Positions 7,185-16,759 are shown, counted from the first letter of the stretch. The stretch: 64,000 nucleotides of DNA from Planctomycetota bacterium (GCA_039819165.1 JBCBSM010000001.1:2480001-2544000), one strand, 5' to 3'. Notes: generated by a model from the letters alone, not told the origin. Program-made: numbers and translations.

Positions 7185-8882
7185 ATGCGCATCGCCCTGG
7201 CGCCCATCAACCCAACGGTCGGCGACGTCGCCCGCAACGCCGACCTGGTGCGGGCGGCCTACTCGGCCACGCGGGACCGCGTCGACGTGGTGGTGCTGCC
7301 CGAGTTGGCGATCAGTGGGTATCCGCCGCGGGACCTATTGCTGGAGCCGGGCTTCCTGTCGGCCTGCCGGGCGCACGCATGGGCGCTCGCCGAGGCAACG
7401 GCGAACGGGCCGGTGCTGGTCGTGGGCTGCCCGACGCACGAGGGCGCGGTGGTCCGCAACAGCGTGCTGGTGCTGCGGGACGGCGGCGTGCAGTGCGTGT
7501 ACCACAAGCGGCTGCTGCCGACGTACGACGTATTCGACGAGGATCGCTACTTCGAGCCCGGCGGCGAGCCGTGTGTGATCGACGTGGGTGGACGGAGGCT
7601 GGGCCTGGCGATCTGCGAGGACCTGTGGATGGGCGAGGACGCGGGCTTCGCGTCCCGCTACGAGGGCGCGGCCGATCCGGTCGCGGAGCTGGTGGCCGCC
7701 GGCGCGTCGGTGGTGGTGGCGCCGTCGGCCAGCCCGTTCGTCGAGGGCAAGCACGCGCGGCACGAGGGCATCGTGCGTGCGCACGCGGAGCGGCACGGCG
7801 TGTGGGTGCTGGGCGTCAACCAGGCGGGTGGCAACGACGACCTGATCTTCGACGGGCACGCCATCGCGGTCGACCCCGCCGGTGCGCTGCGGTACGCCGG
7901 GGCCCGCTTCGGCGGCACGCTGGAGAAGGCCGAGACCACGATCGTCGACGTCGACGACCCCGGGGCGGCGGTGGGCGATCCGTTCCTGGATGCGGGCGAC
8001 GATCGCACACTGGTGGAGGCGCTGGTCGTCGGCGTGCGGGACTACTGCCGCAAGACCGGCTTCGCCCGCGCGATCATCGGGCTCTCGGGCGGCATCGATT
8101 CGGCGGTGACGGCGGCGATCGCGGTGCTGGCGCTCGGTCCCGAGAACGTGCTGGGCGTGGCGATGCCCGGGCCGTACTCGTCGGCGCATTCGATGGACGA
8201 TGCGCTCGCGCTGGCCCAAAGCCTGGGCGTGCGCTGCCCGGTCGCGCCGATCGCGCCGCCGATGGAGGGCTTCCGCGGGACGCTCGACGAGCTGTTCGCG
8301 GAGTTCGATCATGCGAGGCTGGGCGAGCGGCTGCCGGACGTGACCGAGGAGAACCTCCAGAGCCGGCTGCGGGGCACGATGCTGATGTCGATCTCGAACC
8401 GCACCGGCGCCATCGTGCTGACGACGGGCAACAAGAGCGAGCTGGCGGTGGGCTACTGCACGCTCTACGGCGACATGAACGGCGGGCTCGCGGTGCTGGC
8501 CGACGTGCCCAAGACGCGGGTGTACGCGATTGCGCGGCACGTGAACGTGGCGTGGAGCGAGCTCGGCTTTGCCGGCCCGCCGATCCCGCGGAACACGATC
8601 GACAAGCCGCCGAGCGCCGAGCTGGCGCCCGACCAGCGGGACGACGACACGCTGCCTCCCTACGACGTGCTCGACCGGATCGTCGAGATGCGGGTGGAGC
8701 GCAGGATGACCGTCCGCGAGATCGCCGGAGAGGGCTTCGATCGCGAGCAGGTCGACCGGATTGCCGGGCTCATCGCCCGCAACGAGTACAAGCGTCGGCA
8801 GGCGGCGATCGCCCTCAAGGTGACGTCGGTGGCGTTCGGTCCGGGGCGGCGGATGCCGATTGCGCAGGCGTGGCTCGGGTGA
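7185..8882 (+). CDS. nadE: Glutamine-dependent NAD+ synthetase
   Basis: This 565-residue, two-domain cytoplasmic enzyme carries out the last step of NAD synthesis, amidating deamido-NAD with ammonia from glutamine. The N-terminal nitrilase domain has the catalytic triad in LPELAISGYPPRDLL (Glu40), YHKRLLPTYDVFDE (Lys) and LAICEDLW (Cys). The C-terminal synthetase has the ATP pyrophosphatase loop LSGGIDSA and TTGNKSELAVGYCTLYGD. Length matches bacterial glutamine-dependent NadE. I chose ATG 7185, which follows the previous stop by 8 bp and begins the conserved MRIALAPINP strand. Confidence 0.95.
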   Translation: MRIALAPINPTVGDVARNADLVRAAYSATRDRVDVVVLPELAISGYPPRDLLLEPGFLSACRAHAWALAEATANGPVLVVGCPTHEGAVVRNSVLVLRDGGVQCVYHKRLLPTYDVFDEDRYFEPGGEPCVIDVGGRRLGLAICEDLWMGEDAGFASRYEGAADPVAELVAAGASVVVAPSASPFVEGKHARHEGIVRAHAERHGVWVLGVNQAGGNDDLIFDGHAIAVDPAGALRYAGARFGGTLEKAETTIVDVDDPGAAVGDPFLDAGDDRTLVEALVVGVRDYCRKTGFARAIIGLSGGIDSAVTAAIAVLALGPENVLGVAMPGPYSSAHSMDDALALAQSLGVRCPVAPIAPPMEGFRGTLDELFAEFDHARLGERLPDVTEENLQSRLRGTMLMSISNRTGAIVLTTGNKSELAVGYCTLYGDMNGGLAVLADVPKTRVYAIARHVNVAWSELGFAGPPIPRNTIDKPPSAELAPDQRDDDTLPPYDVLDRIVEMRVERRMTVREIAGEGFDREQVDRIAGLIARNEYKRRQAAIALKVTSVAFGPGRRMPIAQAWLG

Positions 8883-8919
8883 GCCATTGCCGCGTTGCGT
8901 GGCGCCCCTAGCATGCCGC

Positions 8920-9825
8920 GTGGGCACGGTGGGCTCCGCATCGGGGAATGGCAGCACGGGCGGGCGGCGCAGGCCGCACACGCTGGCGTCGCTGGCCAAG
9001 ATGGCCGATCGAGGCGAGCCCTTCGCCTGCCTGACGTGCTACGACGCGTCGACGGCACGGCTGCTCGAGGCCGCGGGCGTGCATGTGCTGCTCGTGGGCG
9101 ATACCGCGGCCGAGGTCATCCTCGGGCTCGACCGGACCATCGAGATGCCGCTGGACGTGCTCATCGCGCTCACCGCGGCGGTGAAGCGTGGCGCACCCAG
9201 CGTGGTCGTCATGGGCGACATGCCGTTCATGTCCTACCAGGCGTCGGCGGACGAGGCGGTCCGCAACGCGGGGCGCTTCCTGGTGGAGGGCAAGGCCGAC
9301 ATCGTGAAGCTCGAGGTGGACGCGAGCTTCGCGCCGCTGGTGGCGCGGCTGGCGGCGGCGGGCGTGCCGGTGTGCGCACACGTGGGAAGCAAGCCCCAGC
9401 ACGTGAAGCGGACGAGCGGGTACAAGGCCGAAGGTCGCACGCCCGCGGCGGCGGCGCGGGTGCTGGCCGATGCGCGGGCGCTCGGGGACGCGGGTGCGGC
9501 CATGCTGCTGGTCGAGGCGGTGCCGAGCGAGGTGGCCGACGAACTGGTGGCGTCTGCGGGCGTACCCGTTATCGGGATCGGTGCGGGCACGGCGTGCCAC
9601 GGGCAGGTGGTCGTCCTGCACGACGTTATGGGTCTCCTGGATCACTCCCCGGGGTTGGCCCAGCCCGTCGCGAACCTGGGGCCGCAGATCCGCGAAGCGG
9701 CTATGGAATGGGTGCGCCGCGTTGCCGAACGAAGCTTCGGCGGCAAGGAGTTCTCGATGCAGCGCCCGGCCGCCGGCGGCGGTGGTGGAGGCGACGGGGA
9801 GCCGGCGGCGACGCATCCCGGCTAG
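8920..9825 (+). CDS. panB: 3-methyl-2-oxobutanoate hydroxymethyltransferase (divergent)
   Basis: This enzyme makes ketopantoate from alpha-ketoisovalerate and methylene-tetrahydrofolate, the first committed step to pantothenate and CoA. Conserved landmarks are GDT(AAEV), MGDMPFMSYQ, KLEVD, GYKAEGRT, LLVEAVP and VIGIGAG..GQVVVLHD. The magnesium ligands (Asp of GD, Asp of MGD, Glu of KLE) and the catalytic Glu are kept. The usual GDSLGM is altered to GDTAAE and KIEGG to KLEVD, so it is a divergent member. The start is uncertain: GTG 8920 or GTG 8929. The extreme C-terminus is a glycine-rich tail absent in typical PanB. Confidence 0.85.
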   Translation: MGTVGSASGNGSTGGRRRPHTLASLAKMADRGEPFACLTCYDASTARLLEAAGVHVLLVGDTAAEVILGLDRTIEMPLDVLIALTAAVKRGAPSVVVMGDMPFMSYQASADEAVRNAGRFLVEGKADIVKLEVDASFAPLVARLAAAGVPVCAHVGSKPQHVKRTSGYKAEGRTPAAAARVLADARALGDAGAAMLLVEAVPSEVADELVASAGVPVIGIGAGTACHGQVVVLHDVMGLLDHSPGLAQPVANLGPQIREAAMEWVRRVAERSFGGKEFSMQRPAAGGGGGGDGEPAATHPG

Positions 9826-9864
9826 CGTGCCGCCGGCGGGACCGGCCCAGCACGGAGGCAACGC

Positions 9865-11274
9865 ATGCGACGATTCATGAGCTTCGGACCGGCCGCCGTC
9901 GTGCTGCTCACCGTCATCGCGGCGCTGGTAGCGGCGCCCGAGGTCGTCCGCCGCGTGGAGCACGCGCAGGCGGGCGTGCAGGTGCGATTGGCCCGCCAGG
10001 AGCTGCGGCAGGACGACATCCTCGAGCGGATCAACCGCGCGACGCGGGCCATCGCCCAGTCGGTCGAGCCGGGCGTGGTCCACCTGATGACCGGTGGTCG
10101 CTGGGGCGGCGGGGCCGCGGGGTCGGGATGGGTGTACGACGACGCGGGCCACATCGTCACCAACGCGCACGTCGTCGGCGGGTCGGACTCGGTCAGCGTG
10201 CAGCTGCACACCGGGCGGACGCTGCGGGCCGAGGTGCTGGGCGTCGACGTGTTCACCGACATCGCGGTGCTGCGGGCCGACGAGATGCTCGGCGGCGTGC
10301 CGCTGCTGCGCGCCAGCGGCGAATTGCCCCAGCAGGGCGATCGCGTGTTCGCGTTCGGGTCGCCGTTCAACTTCAAATTCTCGATGAGCGAGGGCATCGT
10401 GTCCGGGCTGGGGCGGGACCCCAACACGGGCGGCGGCAGCGCCTTTACGAACTTCATCCAGACCGATGCCGCGGTGAACCCCGGCAACTCGGGCGGGCCG
10501 CTGGTGGACGTTCGCGGGCGGGTCATCGGCATGAATGTGGCGATCGCCACCGGCCGCAGCGGCAACGGCGAGGCGACGGCCGACGAGGGCCAGTCGGCGG
10601 GCATCAGCTTCGCCATCCCGCTGCCGACCATCGAATCGGTGGTCGACCAGCTCATCGAGAACGGCCGCGTGGCCCGCGGGCGGCTCGGCATCGCGTTCGA
10701 TCCGAGGCGGAGCCGCAGGCCGATCATCGACGGCGGCGAGTTCCGCGGTCTGGGCGTGCTGGTGGGCGACATCACCCAGGGTGGCCCCGCGGAGAAGGCC
10801 GGCCTGATGCAGAACGACGTCATCGAGTCGATCGGCGGCCAGGCGGTGCCGAGCCGGCAGCTGCTGCGGGCCGTGGTCAACACGATGCGGCCGGGCGAGG
10901 AGCTGGAGGTCGTGGCGTGGCGCGACGGCGCGGCGATCCGCACGCTGGTGGTGCTCGACGAGCTGGACCCGGTGAACGCCGTGGGGCCGGCGACGGCGAA
11001 CATCCTCAGCCGCGAGGTGGGCCTCGTGGTCAACCTGGGCGACGACTCGGTGACCGTGCTGCGTGTTGCGGCCGATTCGCCCGCCGACCGTGCGGGCATC
11101 GAGGCCGGCCAGCGGATCCTGGAGGTCAACGGCCGCCGCATCGATGGAATCTCGGGCTTCATCGAGGCCGTGGCGTCCTCCCGCATCGGCCTGGGTCGCG
11201 CGACCGAGTTCGTCGTGCGGGGCCCGGGCGAAGACGATGAGCCGCGGAGCGTGACCGTCCGCGTGCGGCTCTAG
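9865..11274 (+). CDS. HtrA/DegP-like serine protease with two PDZ domains
   Basis: This 469-residue periplasmic or membrane-anchored protease handles envelope protein quality control. Residues 7-24 form an uncleaved anchor or signal. The trypsin-like domain has the catalytic triad His102 (TNAHVV), Asp132 (TDIAVL) and Ser209 (NPGNSGGPL). It is followed by two PDZ domains, about 225-315 (GLGVLVGDITQGGPAEKAGL) and 365-469 (ADSPADRAGIEAGQRIL). The layout and length match DegP/DegQ/MucD. It ends the plus-strand run and converges on a minus-strand lipoprotein gene 24 bp away. Confidence 0.93.
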   Translation: MRRFMSFGPAAVVLLTVIAALVAAPEVVRRVEHAQAGVQVRLARQELRQDDILERINRATRAIAQSVEPGVVHLMTGGRWGGGAAGSGWVYDDAGHIVTNAHVVGGSDSVSVQLHTGRTLRAEVLGVDVFTDIAVLRADEMLGGVPLLRASGELPQQGDRVFAFGSPFNFKFSMSEGIVSGLGRDPNTGGGSAFTNFIQTDAAVNPGNSGGPLVDVRGRVIGMNVAIATGRSGNGEATADEGQSAGISFAIPLPTIESVVDQLIENGRVARGRLGIAFDPRRSRRPIIDGGEFRGLGVLVGDITQGGPAEKAGLMQNDVIESIGGQAVPSRQLLRAVVNTMRPGEELEVVAWRDGAAIRTLVVLDELDPVNAVGPATANILSREVGLVVNLGDDSVTVLRVAADSPADRAGIEAGQRILEVNGRRIDGISGFIEAVASSRIGLGRATEFVVRGPGEDDEPRSVTVRVRL

Positions 11275-11298
11275 CCCCACTCGACGAACGCAGCGGGG

Positions 11299-12090
11299 CT
11301 ACTGGTCCACGGCCAGGCGGATCGTGACGCTTGCGCCGAACTGGGGCGTGCGCTCCGGGTGGGCGATCCACTCGGGCTCGTCGATCCACGAATCCGGGCT
11401 GAGTGTCGTCGTGAGGGCGACCACCTCGGAGCCGAAGGTGTGCAGGCCGACGAGTAGGCCCGTGGCGTCCGCGACGTAGCGGGTGTCGTCGTCCTGCAGC
11501 AGCGAGCCCGCAAAGACCCACCGCGGATCGCCGCCGCCGGGGCGGAAGGGCGTCGCGTCGTCGGCGTGCGTGATGAACTGTTCGATCGGCTCGCCCGGCG
11601 GTGGTGCTTCGCTCGGTCGCAGGGTTACGGCAACGCGCGGGCCGTCGGCGGCCGAGGTGATCGCGAAGCGGCCGTCCCAGGCGACGCGTCCCGGCGTGCC
11701 GGGCTCGAGACCCAGCGCGAGGAGTGCGGCGTGGACGTGGGCGGGGCGTGCGCTCGTCAGGACGAGGGCCTCGTGGTCCTTGCCGCTGGCGGGCGTGACG
11801 GCGACGGCCTCGAGGTAGCGGATCAGGACGAAGCCGGTGCGGTCCCGCTCGCGGACGTCGATGGGCACGATGCCGTCGAACTCGATCCAGCGCTCACCGA
11901 CGTGCAGGCGGACGCCGGGGAAGGCCTCGACGGCCGGCGGGGCCGGTGCTGACTCCGCTGGCACGGGCGCCCGCGCGGTGGCGTTCGCCGCGGCGGGCGG
12001 TTCTGTGTCCGAGGTCTGCGTGGACGGCTGGGGGAGGGGCGGATCGGCCAGCGGCCTAGGCGTGCCGCAGGCCGCCAGCGCCAGCAGCAC
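11299..12090 (-). CDS. Hypothetical lipoprotein downstream of murD
   Basis: The product has a hydrophobic stretch LPLVLLALAAC ending in a lipobox cysteine, then a Pro/Ala/Thr-rich linker of about 45 residues and a folded domain of about 200 residues. No family is recognised. The start is uncertain. GTG at 12090 leaves a very short signal, while the open frame runs further up inside murD with only CTG/TTG choices. It overlaps the end of murD by about 35 bp, so it is probably translated by coupling. A role in the envelope is inferred from the lipobox and the murD neighbour only. Confidence 0.55.
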   Translation of the reverse strand: MLLALAACGTPRPLADPPLPQPSTQTSDTEPPAAANATARAPVPAESAPAPPAVEAFPGVRLHVGERWIEFDGIVPIDVRERDRTGFVLIRYLEAVAVTPASGKDHEALVLTSARPAHVHAALLALGLEPGTPGRVAWDGRFAITSAADGPRVAVTLRPSEAPPPGEPIEQFITHADDATPFRPGGGDPRWVFAGSLLQDDDTRYVADATGLLVGLHTFGSEVVALTTTLSPDSWIDEPEWIAHPERTPQFGASVTIRLAVDQ

Positions 12091-13447
12091 GAGCGGCAGC
12101 GAAGCGGTGCGCCAGCGTGCGGAACGCGTCGCCCCGCTGCTCGAAGTGGTCGAACTGGTCCCAGGACGCGCAGCCGGGGCTGAGCAGCACCGCGCCGCCG
12201 GCAACGTCGGCGTGTGCCGTTGCCGCCTCGAAGGCTCGCTCGAGCGTGCCATGGTGCTGCGCCCTCCCGCCCGCGGCCCGCGCCTCGTCCACGATGCGCG
12301 GGCCCGTTGCACCAATGGTACAGAGGGCGACGCCGCGGGTGGCGAGGCGGGCGATGGCCGCGAGGTCGACGCCCTTGTCCGCGCCGCCGGCGATGAGCGC
12401 GATGCGGTCGGGCGGCGTGCGCTCGGCGACGGCGTCGACGGCGAGCGCCGCGGCCTCGGGCGTGGTGCTCTTGCTGTCGTTGTAGAACGCGACGGTGCCG
12501 CCGGCGGCCGCGGCATCCACCACGTGCTCGAGGCGGTGCGGCAGGCCCGGGAAGCCGGCGATGGCGTCGCTGGCGGCCGCGGGCATCGCGATTCCGAATC
12601 GGCCGAGGGCGGTCCGGGCGGCGGAAAGTGCGCAGGCCGCGTTGTCGCGGTTGTGCGCCCCGGGCACCCGGAGCGGCGGCGGGTGCTCGGTGCGGGGGTC
12701 GATCCGCGTCGGCGTGTTGAGGTCGGGCCACAGGTCGGCGGGCGCCACGAGCGCGTCGCCGGCGTGCTGGTGGCGGGCGATGTGCCGCTTGCTGGCCTGG
12801 TAGTGCTCGAAGGTGCGGTGCCAGTCGAGGTGGTTGGGGCGGATGTTGGTGACCACGGCGGTGCCGGGCGACCAGGCATCGCGGCCGAGCCAGTGCAGCA
12901 TGAAGCTCGAGAGTTCGAGCACGACGAAGGCGCCGGCCAGGGTGTCTGCCGGTGCGTCGTCGATGGCTTCGAGGATCGAGCCGCCGATGTTGCCGCCGAG
13001 CAGGCATTGCTGGCCAGCGGCCTCGATGGCGCGGGCGATCATCGTGCTGGTGGTGCTCTTGCCGGCGGTGCCCGTGACGCCGATGGTCCTCGCGCGGTCG
13101 GGCAGCCGCTGGATGGCTAGGCCGATCTCGGTGGTGACGGACACGCCGGCGTCGTCGGCGGCGGCGAGGAACTCGTTGTCCCACGGTGCGGGCACCGCCG
13201 GGCTGGCGACCACGAGGTCCGCGTCGCGGAAATCGGCAGCGTCGTGGCCGCCCAGTCGCAGCTGCACGCGGCCGTCGCCGATGAACGGATCAAGAGCGTG
13301 CAGCGGTTCGCTGAGGCTCGCGGCGTCGGCTCGATCGGTCAGCAGCACGCGGGCGCCGTGTCGTGCGAGCCACCGGGTGACGCCCAGCCCCCCGCCGAAG
13401 CGGCCCAGGCCCATCACCGTGACTCGTGCGCCGGCGGGATCGAACAC
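12056..13447 (-). CDS. murD: UDP-N-acetylmuramoylalanine--D-glutamate ligase
   Basis: This 463-residue cytoplasmic Mur ligase adds D-glutamate to UDP-MurNAc-L-Ala in peptidoglycan synthesis. It shows the N-terminal Rossmann strand VTVMGLGRFGGGLG and the ATP loop GVTGTAGKSTT (Lys130). ELSSFML, NHLDWH, HRLEHV, YNDSKSTTPEA and LSPGCASWDQF are all signature MurD positions. Length is normal. It sits 10 bp downstream of a D-amino-acid aminotransferase-like gene that could supply its D-Glu substrate. Its presence agrees with planctomycetes making peptidoglycan. Confidence 0.95.
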   Translation of the reverse strand: MFDPAGARVTVMGLGRFGGGLGVTRWLARHGARVLLTDRADAASLSEPLHALDPFIGDGRVQLRLGGHDAADFRDADLVVASPAVPAPWDNEFLAAADDAGVSVTTEIGLAIQRLPDRARTIGVTGTAGKSTTSTMIARAIEAAGQQCLLGGNIGGSILEAIDDAPADTLAGAFVVLELSSFMLHWLGRDAWSPGTAVVTNIRPNHLDWHRTFEHYQASKRHIARHQHAGDALVAPADLWPDLNTPTRIDPRTEHPPPLRVPGAHNRDNAACALSAARTALGRFGIAMPAAASDAIAGFPGLPHRLEHVVDAAAAGGTVAFYNDSKSTTPEAAALAVDAVAERTPPDRIALIAGGADKGVDLAAIARLATRGVALCTIGATGPRIVDEARAAGGRAQHHGTLERAFEAATAHADVAGGAVLLSPGCASWDQFDHFEQRGDAFRTLAHRFAAARAAGAGGLRHA

Positions 13448-13456
13448 GGCGTATGC

Positions 13457-14356
13457 CTAGGCGACGGACGCGGGGGTGGGAGCAGCGGTGGTGGCGGAGG
13501 CAGTGGCCACGCCGGTGATCTGCGCGCGGCAGTCCTGGAGGACGCGGTCCAGCAGCCGCCGGGCGACGGGGCCCGGCGTGCCGTCGCCGACCGTGCGGCC
13601 GTCCAGGCTCACCGCGGCGGTCACGATCGACGTCGTGCCCACCAGGATGATCTCGCTGGCGTCGGCGATCGCCTCGATGGGCACGGGGCGTTCCTCGATC
13701 GCCGCGTCCAGTTCGAGGCAGCGGGCCCGCGTCACGCCGTGCAGGATGGAGACGCCGTCGAGGGCCGGGGTCACGGGCCGGCCGCCGAGCACGAGGATGA
13801 GGTTGGACGCGCAGGCCTCGGTGACGAAGCCGTCGCGGTGCATGAGCACCTCGTCGCCGCCGGCGTCCCGGGCGTCGTAGGCCGCCAGCACGTTGCCCAG
13901 CAGCGAGATCGACTTGAGGTGCCCGCGGGCCCAGCGGGTGTCGGCCGCGGAGGCGAGGCGGATCGTCGGCGGGGCGGCGTAGGTCTCGAGGGGCGGCTGC
14001 TCGGTGGCGAAGGCGAACACCGTGGGTGCGGCGGCCTCGCGGAGCGTGCGGGCGCGGACGGGCTCGCCCGGACCGGGCTCGCCGCGGGTGACCTGCACGT
14101 ACATGAAGGCGTCGCGGAGGCCGTTGGCGCGGCACAGGTCCTCGGCGATCCCGGGCAGCCTGCTCGCGTCCCAGGGGATGCGGGCCTCGGCTAGGCCCTC
14201 GGCCATGCGGCGGACGTGGCGATCGACGGCCATCGGCACGCCGTCGAAGACGCGGACGCCCTCGTAAACGCCGTCGCCGAAGAGGAAGCCGCGGTCGAAC
14301 ACGCCCACGCGGGCGGCGGGTGCGGGCAGCAATTCGTCGTTGAGGTGCACGATCAC
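13457..14356 (-). CDS. Class IV aminotransferase, D-amino-acid aminotransferase-like
   Basis: This 299-residue PLP enzyme of fold type IV (IlvE/DAAT/PabC family) has the PLP lysine Lys148 in RGHLKSISLLGNVLA and the conserved Glu180 in GFVTEACASNLILV. The N-terminal FDRGFLFGDGVYEGVRVFDG is also typical. The segment before and after the lysine (RW..hxKSxxLLxNVLA) looks more like D-alanine aminotransferase than branched-chain IlvE. Next to murD, a role in making D-glutamate or D-alanine for the wall is plausible but inferred. A branched-chain or aminodeoxychorismate role cannot be excluded. The last 20 residues are a low-complexity Ala/Thr tail. Confidence 0.8.
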   Translation of the reverse strand: MIVHLNDELLPAPAARVGVFDRGFLFGDGVYEGVRVFDGVPMAVDRHVRRMAEGLAEARIPWDASRLPGIAEDLCRANGLRDAFMYVQVTRGEPGPGEPVRARTLREAAAPTVFAFATEQPPLETYAAPPTIRLASAADTRWARGHLKSISLLGNVLAAYDARDAGGDEVLMHRDGFVTEACASNLILVLGGRPVTPALDGVSILHGVTRARCLELDAAIEERPVPIEAIADASEIILVGTTSIVTAAVSLDGRTVGDGTPGPVARRLLDRVLQDCRAQITGVATASATTAAPTPASVA

Positions 14357-14452
14357 GGGGGAGAGTATCGGAGGGCGGCGCCGGGTCGCGACACAGAAGC
14401 CCGATGGGCTTCTCGATCGCGCCGGGGTTGCTCGAAGCCGGCCGCCGCGGCG

Positions 14453-16759
14453 CTACCAGATGGCGACCGGATCGACATCGATCGCAACGTGCGCATCGCT
14501 CACCAGGCCGTGCTCGGCGCGGAGCCGCTGCAGGCCGGCCCGCAGGTCGCCGGCGCTGCGGGCGTAGACCTCGACGCCCACGCGGTGCTCGTCGTGCGTC
14601 CGCTCGAGCGGCGCGGGCGCGGGGCCCTCAACGCGGGCGCCGCTGCCGAAGCACGCCCGCAGGCGGTCGGCCAGGACCATCGCGTCGGCCTCGGCTCGTT
14701 CGTAGGAGCGATCGCGGACGACGATCCAGGCGGCCCGGGTGAACGGCGGCAGGCCCGCCCGCTCGCGGATGGCAAGCTCGCCGGCGGCGAAGCCCTCGTA
14801 GTCGTGGGCGGCGGCCGCAACGATCGCCGGCAGTCTCGGGTTGAGCGTCTGGACGATGACCCGGCCCGGGTGGTCGCCGCGGCCCGCCCGGCCGGCGACC
14901 TGGCTGATGAGCTGGTAGGTCCGCTCGTGGCTCCGCCAGTCGGCGATGCCCAGGGCGGTGTCGGCATCCACGACGCCCACGAGGCGGATGTTGGGGAAGT
15001 CGAGGCCCTTGGCGATCATCTGCGTGCCGAACAGCACCCGGGCCGACCCGTCGGCGACGCGCCGCAGCACGGCGGCGTAGTCGGCCGGCCGGGCCATGGT
15101 GTCGGCGTCCATGCGGGCGATGGCGTCGGGCGGCAGGTCCAGCCTGAGGGCCAGCTCGTCCTCGAGCCGCTGGGTGCCGTGGCCCAGGCGGATCGTGCCC
15201 CTGCCGCACACAGGGCATGCACGTGGCAGCAGTTGCTCGGCGTGGCAGTGGTGGCAGCGGACCAGGCCCCTCGAGCTCGCGACGCCCTTGCGGTGGAAGA
15301 CCATGGCCGACGAGCATGAGTCGCAGGACAGCGCCCAGCCGCAATCCGCGTCCGGGCAGGCGACGACGCGGGCGAATCCCCGGCGGTTGAGCAGCAGCAC
15401 GGCCTGGCCGCCGCCGTCGAGCGTGTCGCGGAGCGCCGACCGCAGGCACGGGCCGAGGAGTTGCATGCGGTCGCCGGCGTCGCGGGCCAGCTTCCGCTGC
15501 TCGGCGATGTCGACGACCTCGACGGTGGGCAGGCCGGCGGCTCCGGGCGGTCGCGTGGCCAGGCGGTGCAGGGCGTACCGGCCCGTCTGGGCATTCCGCC
15601 AGCTCTCGAGGCTGGGCGTGGCCGACCCGAGCACGACCGGGCAGCCCTCGACCTGGGCCCGCTTGATGGCGGTGTCCCGGCCGTGGTAGCGGGGGGCCTG
15701 GTCCTGCTTGTAATCGCCGGCGTGTTCCTCGTCGACGACGATGAGGCCGACGTTCTCCAGCGGCGCGAACAAGGCCGACCTGGGGCCGACGGCGATGCGT
15801 GCCCGGCCCCGCGCGAGCAGATCCCAGGCGTGGTGCCGCTGGCCGGCGTTGAGCCCCGAGTGCATCACCGCGACGCCGTCCTCGCCGAGCATCGGCACGA
15901 AGCGGGCCCGGAATCGCGCCGCGAGTTGGGGCGTGAGGGCGATCTCGGGCACGAGCACGATGCCGGTGCGGCCCGCGTCGATCACGCGCTGGAGCAGCCG
16001 CAGGTAGACCTCGGTCTTGCCCGAGCCCGTGACGCCGAACAGCAGGTGCACGCCGAAGGCACCGAGGGGCACGCCCTCGATGGCGGCGGCCTGTTCGTTC
16101 GTCGGCGTGGGCGGCGGGCCGGACTCGTCGAGCGTCGCGGCCATGTCCCCGCGCGTTCGAACCTCCGAGAGCGTCTCGGGCGCCAGCAGCCCCTCGCGGA
16201 TAAGGCGGCGCACGGGAGCGGCGTTCTTCGCGCCGACGCGTCGGGCGAGAACGCGCTCGTCGAGCGGCCAATCCGCCTCGTCGATTGCGCCGAGGGCCTC
16301 CCAGGCGCGGCGGGCGGCGGGCGGCAGCGGCTGCTGCGGCGAGGCGCTGGTGGGCCGCAGCGCCACGCGGGTCCGGCGGCCCACGGCCTTCTTGACGGCC
16401 GCCGGCAGCATCGCCGCCAGCGCGATGCCCAGCGGGCAGGCGTAGTAGTCCGCGATCCAGCGGCCCAGCTCGACCACCGCGGGCGGCAGCCTCGCGTCGC
16501 CGATGGCATGCAGCCGGCGGAGCTTCGCGGGGTCGAGGCCGTCGAGCAGCTCGGCGTGGCCCGCGGCGATGATGACCCCGCGGGCGCGTGTCCGGCCCAG
16601 CGGCGCCGTGCATGCCCGCCCGACGAGGGCAGCGGGCTCGGCCGCGGCGTCCTCGGGCAGCGCGTAGGTCAGCGTGGCGGCGCGGCCGTCGATCGCCCGC
16701 TCGAGCGCGACGCGGACGAGCGGGCCGGCGTCGTCGTGTCCGAACAGTCCGGGCGGCAC
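14453..16759 (-). CDS. priA: Primosomal protein N' (replication restart helicase)
   Basis: This 768-residue superfamily 2 DNA helicase reloads the replisome at stalled forks. It has an N-terminal fork-binding domain and Walker A GVTGSGKTEVYL. The DEEH box is in VDEEHAGDYKQDQAPRYHGRD. Zinc-binding cysteines occur in two groups between the helicase lobes (CPDADCGW..CDSC and CHHCHAEQ..CPVCG). The C-terminal helicase motifs GTQMIAKGLDFPN and QVAGRAGRGDHPG are present. Length matches the family. It is followed by the metzincin gene upstream on the same strand, with 72 bp of CGGCTCGAC-rich spacer. Confidence 0.95.
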   Translation of the reverse strand: MPPGLFGHDDAGPLVRVALERAIDGRAATLTYALPEDAAAEPAALVGRACTAPLGRTRARGVIIAAGHAELLDGLDPAKLRRLHAIGDARLPPAVVELGRWIADYYACPLGIALAAMLPAAVKKAVGRRTRVALRPTSASPQQPLPPAARRAWEALGAIDEADWPLDERVLARRVGAKNAAPVRRLIREGLLAPETLSEVRTRGDMAATLDESGPPPTPTNEQAAAIEGVPLGAFGVHLLFGVTGSGKTEVYLRLLQRVIDAGRTGIVLVPEIALTPQLAARFRARFVPMLGEDGVAVMHSGLNAGQRHHAWDLLARGRARIAVGPRSALFAPLENVGLIVVDEEHAGDYKQDQAPRYHGRDTAIKRAQVEGCPVVLGSATPSLESWRNAQTGRYALHRLATRPPGAAGLPTVEVVDIAEQRKLARDAGDRMQLLGPCLRSALRDTLDGGGQAVLLLNRRGFARVVACPDADCGWALSCDSCSSAMVFHRKGVASSRGLVRCHHCHAEQLLPRACPVCGRGTIRLGHGTQRLEDELALRLDLPPDAIARMDADTMARPADYAAVLRRVADGSARVLFGTQMIAKGLDFPNIRLVGVVDADTALGIADWRSHERTYQLISQVAGRAGRGDHPGRVIVQTLNPRLPAIVAAAAHDYEGFAAGELAIRERAGLPPFTRAAWIVVRDRSYERAEADAMVLADRLRACFGSGARVEGPAPAPLERTHDEHRVGVEVYARSAGDLRAGLQRLRAEHGLVSDAHVAIDVDPVAIW

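Noticed and set aside
8908-11280. A 790-codon minus-strand frame opposite panB and the HtrA gene
   Set aside because: Composition is Arg/His/Ala-rich without motifs, while the plus strand encodes complete enzymes.
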